6,410 bases of DNA, taken from NCBI GenBank assembly GCA_003153875.1, contig PMBY01000476.1, positions 7,845 through 14,254 on the forward strand. Reading direction: 5' to 3'. The DNA is from Myxococcales bacterium. GTDB taxonomy: Bacteria > Myxococcota > Polyangia > Fen-1088. Both the position numbers and the translations under genes were made by a program. The notes beneath the pieces are model-generated. The model made no database searches and was not told where the DNA came from. It saw nothing but the letters and a program-made list of their open reading frames with translations. The stretch's first letter is position 1. Every line of letters starts with the position of its first letter. This document shows, one piece after another, positions 1-5,964 of this stretch.

Positions 1-266
1 GCCTGGGTGCGGTATCCTTGGCGATCAGTCACGCTCATAGAGTCTGAGGTATCCACCAGGAAAAGAACCTTGACCGGGAACACCGCGTCCGTGTCGGGGG
101 ACAGACAGACGTCGCCGGTCAGGCGCAGTTCATCGTCGTAGAAAGTGGCAGGAGCCCCGCGGGCCGGTTCCAATCCCGAATCCGTGCATGAGAACGACGT
201 GGCCAGAGACAACCCGGTGGCCGCCAGGAAGAGCCCTGTCGCTGCGCGACTACTACGAAAACGCAT
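1..266 (-). CDS. VWA-domain secreted protein or lipoprotein, N-terminal part (runs off left edge)
   Basis: Only the first 88 codons are in the window. Seen: an N-terminal export signal (Arg-rich start, hydrophobic residues 10-23) followed by Cys27. The residues before that Cys (Ser-Phe-Ser) make an imperfect lipobox, so either a lipoprotein or a signal peptidase I substrate is possible. Residues 66-77 read KVLFLVDTSDSM, the first beta strand and the DxSxS metal-ion-dependent adhesion site (D72, S74, S76) of a von Willebrand factor A domain. Such domains bind partners through a Mg2+ or similar ion; in myxobacteria, secreted VWA proteins of this sort are common and mostly uncharacterised. The start chosen is the ATG at 266. 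An in-frame GTG at 287 with an AAGGTGAT just before it is an alternative that would add seven residues; neither has a well-spaced Shine-Dalgarno. It lies 127 bp after the TSP3 gene with a hairpin between, so it is probably not tightly coupled to it. Confidence 0.8.
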   Translation of the reverse strand, partial: MRFRSSRAATGLFLAATGLSLATSFSCTDSGLEPARGAPATFYDDELRLTGDVCLSPDTDAVFPVKVLFLVDTSDSMSVTDRQGYRTQ

Positions 267-334
267 ATGCTGTGCTAGGAGGGTCACATCACCTTGTGGT
301 GGTTCGTGGATTGTGAAGTGACTGGCGATGACTT

Positions 335-387
335 GCCACGAAGGCAGAGAAGGCGGACCCGGAAGGTGACCCTCTCTGCCCCGTTGC
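335..387 (-). terminator. Imperfect hairpin after the TSP3 gene, possible terminator
   Basis: The perfect core arms are GGCAGAGA (343-350) and TCTCTGCC (373-380) around a 22-nt loop. With a few mismatches the pairing extends outward to 335 and 387 (GCCACGAAGGC against GCCCCGTTGC). It begins 7 nt after the TAG stop (394-396) of the TSP3 gene. On the minus strand no T-run follows the stem, so it is not a canonical rho-independent terminator. It could instead be a 3'-end stabilising hairpin or a degenerate palindromic repeat. Confidence 0.4.
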
Positions 388-393
388 GAATGA

Positions 394-1674
394 CTAGCGC
401 CGGCGCCGCCAGAGCGTCACCAGGGCCAAGCCCAGGATGACGAACAAGCTGACGGGCCTTTGGCCCGCAATCGCGCAACCACTGCCACCAGCGGCTGGGG
501 TCACGGTCACGGTCAAGGTGGTCTGGGCGTGCTTGACCGACGGCCAGAGAGCGTCGGTTTGGGCCAGATCCGCGGCCAGGCTCAGGGTGTACACGCCTTG
601 GCTGTGTGGGATCAACATCGGGTTGTCCCCGTCAGGAGGGCACTCGTAGGCGTCGCCGCAGGTGGCGCCGCCGGCCGGGTTTCTCACCGTGTCCTTGGAG
701 CCCTCAGGCTGGGCGTCCACAACCCAAGTGTAGTCGACCTTGACTCCCTTGCGGTTGGCCCAAAGTGACAGGTTGATAGTTTGGCCGGCCTGCGCTGTGA
801 CCCGCGGAGCCCCTACGATCTTGAACACGCTGTTGGGATCCAGACAGTTGTTGCGATCGGGGTTCTTCGGGACCACCAGGCAGAATCCGTCGGTGTCGCA
901 GGCGTCGCCCATCCCGTCGTTGTCCGAGTCTTTCTGATCCGGGTTCGATACCAGCGGACAGTTGTCATTGCCATTGGCGATGCCGTCGCCGTCCGCATCA
1001 GGATCGCACCTGTCGCCCAGCCCGTCGCCGTCGGTATCCTTCTGATCTTGGTTGGATGCCAGAAGACAATTGTCGACAGCATCCGGGACGCCGTCGCCGT
1101 CGGTATCTCCGCCCGAGCACGTGGTCACGTTGGCATCGAACGGACAGGGATCGTCCTTGTTGAGAATGCCGTCGCCATCAATGTCGTCGTCACAGACATC
1201 GCCCTTGCCGTCCCCGTCGGTATCTTTTTGTGACATGTTGGGAATCATCGGGCAATTGTCCACCCCGTTGGGAACGCCATCGTCGTCCATGTCGTCATCA
1301 CACACATCGCCTTTCCCATCCCCATCGTTGTCCGCCTGATCCGCGTTGGCAGCGTGCGGGCAGTTGTCACATACGTCGCCCACGCCGTCGCCGTCGGAAT
1401 CGGCCTGATCGCGGTTGGGCCGGAATGGACAATTATCGAAGTCGTCCACGATGCCGTCGCCATCGAAGTCGTCCGAGGTGGAGTAGGTGAGGCCGATGTC
1501 CGTGTTGTTCACCAGGATCGCACCACCACCACCACCACCACCGCCGCCTCCGTTGTTCTTGGGTGTGCCACAGAACCCGGTGCCGCATTCGCCATCGGTT
1601 TGCGCGAGAACCGGCAGAGCCGTCAGCAAGACAGCGGCCACGAGATTGACTGAGAAGAACCCCGTTTTTCGCAT
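394..1674 (-). CDS. Secreted TSP3-repeat protein with MYXO-CTERM sorting tail
   Basis: This is a 426-residue exported protein. Residues 1-24 form a signal peptide (MRKTGFF, hydrophobic core, VLA before Gln25). Ten glycines follow (42-51). Residues 69-263 hold a chain of thrombospondin type 3 repeats: DxDGDGxxD calcium-binding loops such as DSDGDGVGD (92-100) and DTDGDGKGD (151-159), alternating with DNCP turns carrying paired cysteines. Residues 283-393 look like an Ig/PKD-type beta sandwich (YTWVVD, VYTLSL, LTVTVT). The end is a MYXO-CTERM tail: Gly-Ser-Gly-Cys400, a hydrophobic helix at about 407-422, then RRRR. In Myxococcota such tails are thought to direct processing and surface anchoring by a dedicated membrane protease. 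The role is therefore inferred to be a Ca2+-stabilised surface or secreted protein; the ligand is unknown. The start at 1674 is preferred over an in-frame upstream start at 1710 because AAGGAG lies 7 nt before it and the signal peptide begins exactly there. Confidence 0.93.
   Translation of the reverse strand: MRKTGFFSVNLVAAVLLTALPVLAQTDGECGTGFCGTPKNNGGGGGGGGGGAILVNNTDIGLTYSTSDDFDGDGIVDDFDNCPFRPNRDQADSDGDGVGDVCDNCPHAANADQADNDGDGKGDVCDDDMDDDGVPNGVDNCPMIPNMSQKDTDGDGKGDVCDDDIDGDGILNKDDPCPFDANVTTCSGGDTDGDGVPDAVDNCLLASNQDQKDTDGDGLGDRCDPDADGDGIANGNDNCPLVSNPDQKDSDNDGMGDACDTDGFCLVVPKNPDRNNCLDPNSVFKIVGAPRVTAQAGQTINLSLWANRKGVKVDYTWVVDAQPEGSKDTVRNPAGGATCGDAYECPPDGDNPMLIPHSQGVYTLSLAADLAQTDALWPSVKHAQTTLTVTVTPAAGGSGCAIAGQRPVSLFVILGLALVTLWRRRR
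1522..1551 (-). repeat. Trinucleotide repeat coding for a ten-Gly linker
   Basis: Seven consecutive ACC units (1522-1542) are followed by GCC, GCC and TCC on the plus strand. On the coding strand these are ten glycine codons, seven of them GGT. It forms a flexible linker between the mature N-terminus and the TSP3 repeats of the surface protein. The identical units are a slippage-prone tract, but because the unit is three bases, changes would alter linker length rather than frame. Confidence 0.9.
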
Positions 1675-1681
1675 CGAATGT

Positions 1682-1687
1682 CTCCTT
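1682..1687 (-). promoter_or_regulatory. Ribosome binding site of the TSP3 gene
   Basis: AAGGAG on the minus strand, separated by 7 nt from the ATG at 1674-1672. It decides this start against the in-frame start 36 nt upstream at 1710. Confidence 0.8.
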
Positions 1688-1744
1688 CCGTGGCTCGTCA
1701 GTTGGACCACATTGAGGTCTTGGGAACAGCCCGATAACCGCTAG

Positions 1745-1796
1745 ATCGTAACACGTTTGGAAGAACGCGGATGGCTCGTTTTTCCTTTTGTTTTCG
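1745..1796 (-). promoter_or_regulatory. Tentative promoter region for the TSP3 gene
   Basis: The gap between the lipoprotein operon and the TSP3 gene holds an A-rich tract on the minus strand (1796-1778), like an UP element. About 28 nt further downstream is TACGAT (1750-1745), a 4/6 match to a -10 box. The hexamer at the -35 spacing (CATCCG) does not match consensus, so the call rests on base composition and position only. It would give a leader of roughly 60-65 nt. Nothing else that looks like a gene is in 1675-1897. Confidence 0.2.
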
Positions 1797-1848
1797 CACG
1801 TTACCCGACATCACCACACCCAGCGTACTTGTAGGGTCAACCACGGGC

Positions 1849-1869
1849 GCAGCTCTGCACGCAGGCTGC
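1849..1869 (-). terminator. Small hairpin after the lipoprotein operon
   Basis: GCAGC (1849-1853) pairs with GCTGC (1865-1869), with a further three-base inner stem after a bulge. It lies about 29 nt after the stop of the last lipoprotein gene. No T-run follows on the minus strand, so it is at best a weak or factor-dependent terminator. Confidence 0.25.
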
Positions 1870-1897
1870 TTCGCCATGAAAACACTCGAATTCCTGA

Positions 1898-2371
1898 CTA
1901 AGGCGCCGTCTGCGCCACGCTAAAGCGCAACACGTAGGAGCAGTAGGCATCGCTCGACAGCTCGACCAGATGATCGCCGGGCTGGGTGGTATGGATTGGA
2001 ATTCCGATGATCCCGTCCATGCCCGCTGCCCGGAAGATGTCGACGCCCGCGCTGTCGTAGGTTGCCTTCTCGTTGCAACTCGGTTCCGAGACTACCAGTC
2101 GCAAAGTGGTTCCAGGGGCGTGGCGATTGTCGAGATAGATCTCGAATTTCACATCGGCTTCGCCCATGGTGCGCACGATGAAGCGACGGGCGCTGGGAAA
2201 ATCGCCGTCGAGGTAGTGGCTGGTGTCGAGAACACAGCGGGCGGTGGCTCCACAGGCGGTGGGAATGCTGTCCTCACAGACCATACGATCACGGCCCAAG
2301 GTGAAGAACGATTCGTCGCTACAGGCGCCAAGTCCGAGCAGCACGAACCACAGAGCGATCCGTCCCGTCAC
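1898..2371 (-). CDS. Small predicted lipoprotein, third gene of the trio
   Basis: A 157-residue protein of no family I recognise by name. It begins with a short lipoprotein signal (Arg4, hydrophobic 5-14) and the lipobox LGAC with Cys17; Ser at +2 suggests outer-membrane sorting by the E. coli rule. The mature part has five further cysteines (32, 40, 46, 99, 144), allowing disulfides in an exported protein. Its C-terminal half (63-153) is a run of predicted beta strands ending GDHLVELSSDAYCSYVLRFSV in character, similar in style to the small beta sandwiches found as pre-peptidase C-terminal or carbohydrate-binding-like modules; this is an inference from pattern only. The GTG start at 2371 is chosen because it overlaps the TGA of the preceding gene by 4 bp (GTGA), has GAGG 4 nt upstream, and places the signal sequence at the N-terminus. 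An in-frame upstream start at 2458 would prepend 29 hydrophilic residues and bury the signal. Confidence 0.85.
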   Translation of the reverse strand: MTGRIALWFVLLGLGACSDESFFTLGRDRMVCEDSIPTACGATARCVLDTSHYLDGDFPSARRFIVRTMGEADVKFEIYLDNRHAPGTTLRLVVSEPSCNEKATYDSAGVDIFRAAGMDGIIGIPIHTTQPGDHLVELSSDAYCSYVLRFSVAQTAP

Positions 2372-2838
2372 AGAGCCTCGACCTTCGCCTGAAAATTTCC
2401 GTTCAGGGTGCGGCTGGTCGGATCCGCGGCGTCCGCCGCCAGGGTGGTGTGGAACCAACCCGTGATGTCCGCGTTGGCGACGGGCTCTTGGTTGAAATGG
2501 ATCTTGCCCACGCGCAGGGGAAAATCGGTGGTGCCACCGGATTCCACCCGCTGCACTGTTCCTCGTGGCAGCCCGTTGACCAGCTCGGTCATGTCGATGT
2601 CGTTGCCTGCCACCGGTTGGATGTCGCCGATACTGACCGTGACCTTCGCGGTCATGCCCAGTAGAGTCTGCCCGGACATGCGCTGGTACTCGACGGAGAC
2701 CTGGTCACCCACCAGCGTGATCCGCACTGTGTTGAAGTCCAGTGGGTACACCTGGGACATGCTGCCGTACAGTCGATTGGGTGGGTCGCCGCAACTGGCG
2801 AGAAGAAGCAAAGGAACGAGAAGCAGAGTTGCGCGCAT
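2368..2838 (-). CDS. Small predicted lipoprotein, second gene of the trio
   Basis: A 156-residue protein. Residues 1-15 are a lipoprotein signal (MRATLL, leucine-rich core) and LASC with Cys16 is a good lipobox. Gly follows the Cys, so export to the outer membrane is likely. The mature part alternates short hydrophobic strands and turns (VRITLVGDQVSVEYQR at 38-53, AKVTVSIGD at 64-72, KIHFN at 112-116, and a closing TLNGNFQAKVEAL) with no mature cysteines and no catalytic motif I can see. It is most likely a small all-beta envelope protein of unknown function. The ATG at 2838 overlaps the TGA of the propeller gene by one base (TGATG). Its Shine-Dalgarno AAGGAG (2849-2844) is coded inside the Lys-Glu codons at the end of that gene, 5 nt before the ATG, so the two are probably translationally coupled. 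Confidence 0.87.
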   Translation of the reverse strand: MRATLLLVPLLLLASCGDPPNRLYGSMSQVYPLDFNTVRITLVGDQVSVEYQRMSGQTLLGMTAKVTVSIGDIQPVAGNDIDMTELVNGLPRGTVQRVESGGTTDFPLRVGKIHFNQEPVANADITGWFHTTLAADAADPTSRTLNGNFQAKVEAL

Positions 2839-4217
2839 CAGGGCTCCTTGGCAACGCGCAGGATGGCCTTGCTGGTCCCTGCGGCAATATCGTAGTAGCT
2901 CGTCTGAAAGGCGATCACGGCTTTCCCGCCCACGAAAGCCAGCGCGGTGTAGGTACCGTCGCTGACACCGCTTTCGCCGCTGACTCTCTGAATGTTCCAG
3001 GTCCCAGCGCTACGGCGGGCCAAGAAGAGACCATCCTTGTTCATGTCGCAGCCATCGCCTACGCCGTAGTCGTTGCAGCGATAGTAGGCGATGGCAGGAT
3101 TGCCGCTGTCGTCGAAGGCCAGCGATGGGTAATAGCCGGTCACCCCGTCCCGATCTACGTCCTGTACCGCGGTCCAGCTGCTTCCGTCGCTGGATTCGCG
3201 ATAGGCCAAGAGCTGACGGGTCTCATCAAAGTAGGCAAGAGCGTGCAGACCCTGGTGGCTGACGGCAAAGCCGATCTGTTCGCGAATCGTACCGACGAAC
3301 AGTTGCTTCGATTCCCAACCCGCGTCGGTTTCATGATCCAGCCAGATGGCCGGCAGGTGCTGGTTGTAGTGGACGATGGCGGCTTTGCCTGCTGGCGAAA
3401 AGCCGAGACGGATGTAGCTGCCGCCACCGCGGGCCACGTCCGCGGTAAAAATGGAATAGGCATCGCCGCGCGCGAACTCCACATCGGAGCTGTTGAAGTC
3501 CGTGTCTGAGAAGCCAAAGTGCAGGTCGCGGAAGGCCACCCCCAGCTTGCCCGAGGATGAGTCGAGCGCCACTGCAGGCCAGTAGCCGGTCGCATCGCCA
3601 AGATTGCACACGTTCTGGGCCGCTGCGGATGTGCAGTTGGCCGCCTGGTCCGGCGGCATGTCGCTGGCCTGGGAATCCGCCGCGATGGTGCTCGGCGTTC
3701 CCAACACCCCGCCGCTCACGCTGGCCAGAAGCATATCCGAGGCCCCGCAGCGGAACTGCGCTGACGGGCCGCCGGTGTAGGCCAGCATCAGCACACCCGC
3801 ACTGTCGAAGGCCAGCCCCACGCCCATCATGGCAGCGTAGGGCTGCGAGGTGGCGATCGTCCCGACGAAGCCGCTGGCCGAGGGAAGCACTACGCAGATC
3901 TTGAACACCGGGGCTGTTGTGGCGGCACGACCTTCGATGGTGCACGGGGCCTGGTCACTGGTTTGCACAAGGGAGGCGAAGGCAACCTGCGTACCAGACG
4001 ACGCGGCCACGGTCTGATAGCCCGGCTGATCGCCCGGCTGCAGCCCGCATCCCGAGACATCGAAAAACTGCCAATCCGCTGGGCCGCTTACCGTATCCGC
4101 CGCCGCCTGTGCGTCCCGCTTGCTGGCAGCTGTATTCGGCTGGCCGCCACCGCTCCCCGAGCAGGAGAGACCAAAGCTTCCGACTATCGCAATCGACAAA
4201 ACGGTCGTCTTGTACAC
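2838..4217 (-). CDS. Large predicted lipoprotein with propeller-like repeats, first gene of the trio
   Basis: A 459-residue protein. A lipoprotein signal (residues 1-18) ends in LSC with Cys19, followed by Ser and a Gly/Ser-rich tether and an Ala/Asp-rich low-complexity stretch to about 45. The rest contains about seven copies of a loose motif: aromatic or polar residues, a short strand ending [AL]F, a Gly-containing turn, then a second strand ending in aromatic residues. Examples are GVGLAFDSAGVLMLAY (132-147), GYWPAVALDSSSGKLGVAF (211-229), YIRLGFSPAGKAAIVHY (268-284), GYYPSLAFDDSGNPAIAYY (361-379) and YTALAFVGGKAVIAF (423-437). Seven such units suggest a seven-bladed beta propeller, a binding or scaffold fold. 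I see no enzyme signature. The start is GTG at 4217, the only start after an in-frame TGA 9 nt upstream that keeps the signal. There is no clear Shine-Dalgarno. It heads the operon with the two small lipoproteins. Confidence 0.88.
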   Translation of the reverse strand: MYKTTVLSIAIVGSFGLSCSGSGGGQPNTAASKRDAQAAADTVSGPADWQFFDVSGCGLQPGDQPGYQTVAASSGTQVAFASLVQTSDQAPCTIEGRAATTAPVFKICVVLPSASGFVGTIATSQPYAAMMGVGLAFDSAGVLMLAYTGGPSAQFRCGASDMLLASVSGGVLGTPSTIAADSQASDMPPDQAANCTSAAAQNVCNLGDATGYWPAVALDSSSGKLGVAFRDLHFGFSDTDFNSSDVEFARGDAYSIFTADVARGGGSYIRLGFSPAGKAAIVHYNQHLPAIWLDHETDAGWESKQLFVGTIREQIGFAVSHQGLHALAYFDETRQLLAYRESSDGSSWTAVQDVDRDGVTGYYPSLAFDDSGNPAIAYYRCNDYGVGDGCDMNKDGLFLARRSAGTWNIQRVSGESGVSDGTYTALAFVGGKAVIAFQTSYYDIAAGTSKAILRVAKEP

Positions 4218-4241
4218 GTGCAGTCAGTGTCCACCCACAAT

Positions 4242-4255
4242 GTTGACCCGTCAAC
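4242..4255. promoter_or_regulatory. 14-bp palindrome upstream of the lipoprotein operon, possible operator
   Basis: GTTGAC and GTCAAC flank a CC centre, a perfect 6-bp dyad, 25 nt before the GTG start at 4217. It resembles the half-site spacing of small helix-turn-helix repressor operators. On the minus strand it also contains TTGACG, a 5/6 match to a -35 box; the -10 spaced 17 nt away (GACACT) is poor. It may be an operator, a promoter element, or chance. Confidence 0.35.
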
Positions 4256-4316
4256 CTGGTGGGGCAAGGTGAACAAGAGTGCGCGTGGCGGACGGGGCAC
4301 TGGCGCCGCGGAGGCT

Positions 4317-4455
4317 AGTTAGCTTTTTCACCACAAGGGCACAGACAACACAGAGGTCGGAAAGCAAGAAGGGGTCCGGACCGGACAGAACCCAACTCTT
4401 CCCTTTCCTGTCGGGCTCTGTGGCCTCTGTGTTCTCTGTGGTGCAAAAGCTAACT
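4317..4455. repeat. About 139-bp imperfect palindromic element with CACAGAGG-type arms
   Basis: The outer arms start AGTTAGCTTTT at both ends (4317-4327, and reversed 4455-4445). They match at 18 of 19 positions through CACCACA and again over AACACAGAGG, with 8 extra bases in the left arm. The middle is a further imperfect stem (GGAAAG..AAGA..GGG against CCC..TCTTCCCTTTCC) closing on the 10-bp palindrome GGTCCGGACC (4373-4382). The whole could fold into one long hairpin on either strand. From memory, dispersed repeats with this CACCACAGAG / ACACAGAGG theme occur between genes in many environmental bacteria and are often mistranslated as small proteins containing TTENTE. No transposase is present. 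It fills most of the gap between xseA and the lipoprotein operon and may act as a bidirectional terminator. Confidence 0.85.
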
Positions 4456-5964
4456 CTCTCCCCGTCGAGCCACGATCTCTTCGATGCGCGTGCGCAGGTC
4501 ACCGTCGTGCAGGGTGACTGTTACGTCGTCGCCCTGGTGCAGGCCGGCGCAACTTCGCAGCACCTGGCCGCCGGGTCCGCGCGCCAGGCTGTAGCCGCGA
4601 TCCAGCACCTTGAGAGGCGAGAGCGCGTCGAGCTTGCCCGCGAGCGCTTCTAGAGCGCGGCGCCGATGCACCAGCAGGGAGGTGCCAGAGGCGAGCAAAC
4701 GCCGCTCGGCCGTGACCAGCGCGGCACGCTGATCGGCGATCTGGCGCTGGGGGTGCGAACGGAAAAGCCGCCCTTCCAGCGCGCGCAGATCGGCGCGGCG
4801 CTGAACGCCGGCGGCGTGCAGGGCACGGACCGCGCGTTCCACGAAGTCGTCCAGGCTCTGACGGCGCAGGTCGATGAGGCGGCGGGGATCGCCGAGGGCA
4901 GCCCGGGTTCGTTCCAGACGCAGGCGCAGCGAGCGCGTTTCGGCGTGCAGGGCGCGGCCCAGGCGCCGACCCAGAAGCTGCAACTCGGCCAGCAGTTCCG
5001 CCGCCACCGGCACGGCCAGCTCGGCCGCCGCTGAAGGCGTGGGCGCACGTAGGTCAGCCACGAAGTCAGCGATGGTGAAGTCGGTCTCGTGGCCAACCGC
5101 CGAGATGACCGGGACCGGGCAGGCGGCAATGGCACGTGCCAAGGCTTCGTCGTTGAAGGCCCACAGGTCTTCCATCGAGCCACCCCCGCGCGCCACGATC
5201 ACCACGTCCACATCAGGGACCTTCACGATCTCGGCCAAGGCCGCCGCGATGGCAGCGGCCGCGCCTTCGCCCTGCACCGGGCTGGGCGCCAGCAGAATGG
5301 GCACAGGAAAACGGCGGTGTGCCACCCGTACGATGTCGCGAATCACGGCACCCTGGGCCGAAGTCACCACACCCAGCCGGCGCGGCAGAAAGGGCAGGGG
5401 ACGCTTGCGTTCAGTATCGAAGAGACCCTCGGCGGCCAGCTTCTGCTTGAGTTGTTCGAAGGCCAGCGCCAGGGCACCCGCGCCCGCCGGCTCGATCCCG
5501 TGGACGGAGAGCTGGAAACGGCCGCGTGCCTCGTAGATGGTGAGACGGCCCCGGCAGCGCACCTGTTGCCCGTCCTGCAACCGAAAGCGTAAGCGAGCCG
5601 CCTCGCGTGCGTACATCACGCAGTCGAGTTGCGCCTCCACGTCCTTCAAGGTGAAGTAGAGATGTCCGTTGGCCGAGCGCTTGAACCCGGAGACTTCGCC
5701 TTCCACGCGCACATCGGAGAAGCGGGATTCCAGAGTCAGGCGGGCCGCGCGCACCAGATCGGACACGGCGAAGATGCGTGTGTCCGGGGCCGCGGGCGAT
5801 TCGTGCGTTGTCGCGGTACCGGCACCAGCGTTGCCCACTGGCGGGGCGGCCTGCGATGGGGGCTGCGTTGCCAATCGGCTGTCGAATGAAAGCTGGCTTG
5901 AGTCGTTCTCAGCCGCAGGCTTGGGGGCCGCATTCGGCGGGTCTTTGTGTCGACGCGGACTCAC
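4450..5964 (-). CDS. xseA: Exodeoxyribonuclease VII large subunit
   Basis: A 504-residue XseA, the catalytic subunit of exonuclease VII, which degrades single-stranded DNA from both ends to short oligonucleotides and acts in the cytoplasm in repair. Domains: a Pro/Ala-rich N-terminal extension (1-61) absent from the usual 400-460-residue proteins; an OB-fold ssDNA-binding domain (about 62-157, with VEGEVSGFKRSANGHLYFTL); the catalytic domain with GVVTSAQGAVIRDI (198-211), ARGGGSMEDLWAFNDE (258-273) and AVGHETDFTIADFVADLRAPTPSAAAE (289-315); a long Arg/Leu/Ala-rich coiled-coil region (about 318-440); and the C-terminal signature LSPLKVLDRGYSLARG (448-463). All expected motifs are intact. The GTG start at 5964 overlaps the stop of the upstream gene by 4 bp (GTGA) with GGGGA 5 nt before it. 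The TAG stop lies inside the arm of the palindrome that follows. No xseB follows it. Confidence 0.96.
   Translation of the reverse strand: MSPRRHKDPPNAAPKPAAENDSSQLSFDSRLATQPPSQAAPPVGNAGAGTATTHESPAAPDTRIFAVSDLVRAARLTLESRFSDVRVEGEVSGFKRSANGHLYFTLKDVEAQLDCVMYAREAARLRFRLQDGQQVRCRGRLTIYEARGRFQLSVHGIEPAGAGALALAFEQLKQKLAAEGLFDTERKRPLPFLPRRLGVVTSAQGAVIRDIVRVAHRRFPVPILLAPSPVQGEGAAAAIAAALAEIVKVPDVDVVIVARGGGSMEDLWAFNDEALARAIAACPVPVISAVGHETDFTIADFVADLRAPTPSAAAELAVPVAAELLAELQLLGRRLGRALHAETRSLRLRLERTRAALGDPRRLIDLRRQSLDDFVERAVRALHAAGVQRRADLRALEGRLFRSHPQRQIADQRAALVTAERRLLASGTSLLVHRRRALEALAGKLDALSPLKVLDRGYSLARGPGGQVLRSCAGLHQGDDVTVTLHDGDLRTRIEEIVARRGES

Noticed and set aside
877..1470. Direct DNA repeats with a GTCGCCGTCGG theme, considered as a possible repeat array such as CRISPR
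   Set aside because: The units are in frame with TSP3 loops and diverge at synonymous and variable positions; there are no unique spacers of even length.
460..1653. Several plus-strand open frames of up to 150 codons opposite the TSP3 gene
   Set aside because: They arise from the regular Asp-Gly codon repeats on the other strand, which suppress stops. Their translations are low complexity with no start signals or domains.
1675..1710. Twelve-codon N-terminal extension of the TSP3 gene
   Set aside because: It would put hydrophilic residues before the signal peptide, and the good ribosome binding site lies within it and serves the ATG at 1674.
2742..3509. A 255-codon plus-strand open frame opposite the propeller gene
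   Set aside because: It is antisense to a gene with a clear lipoprotein signal and repeats, and overlaps the gene junction. High GC content explains its length; no domain or Shine-Dalgarno is visible.
4251..4502. An 83-codon minus-strand open frame reading TTENTEATE through the palindrome
   Set aside because: It overlaps the end of xseA, is made mostly of the palindromic repeat, and this kind of peptide is a known false translation of such repeats. No start signal supports it.
4874..5592. Two long plus-strand open frames opposite xseA
   Set aside because: The minus-strand frame carries all the XseA signatures. The opposite frames are Arg/Ala-rich shadows with no recognisable content.
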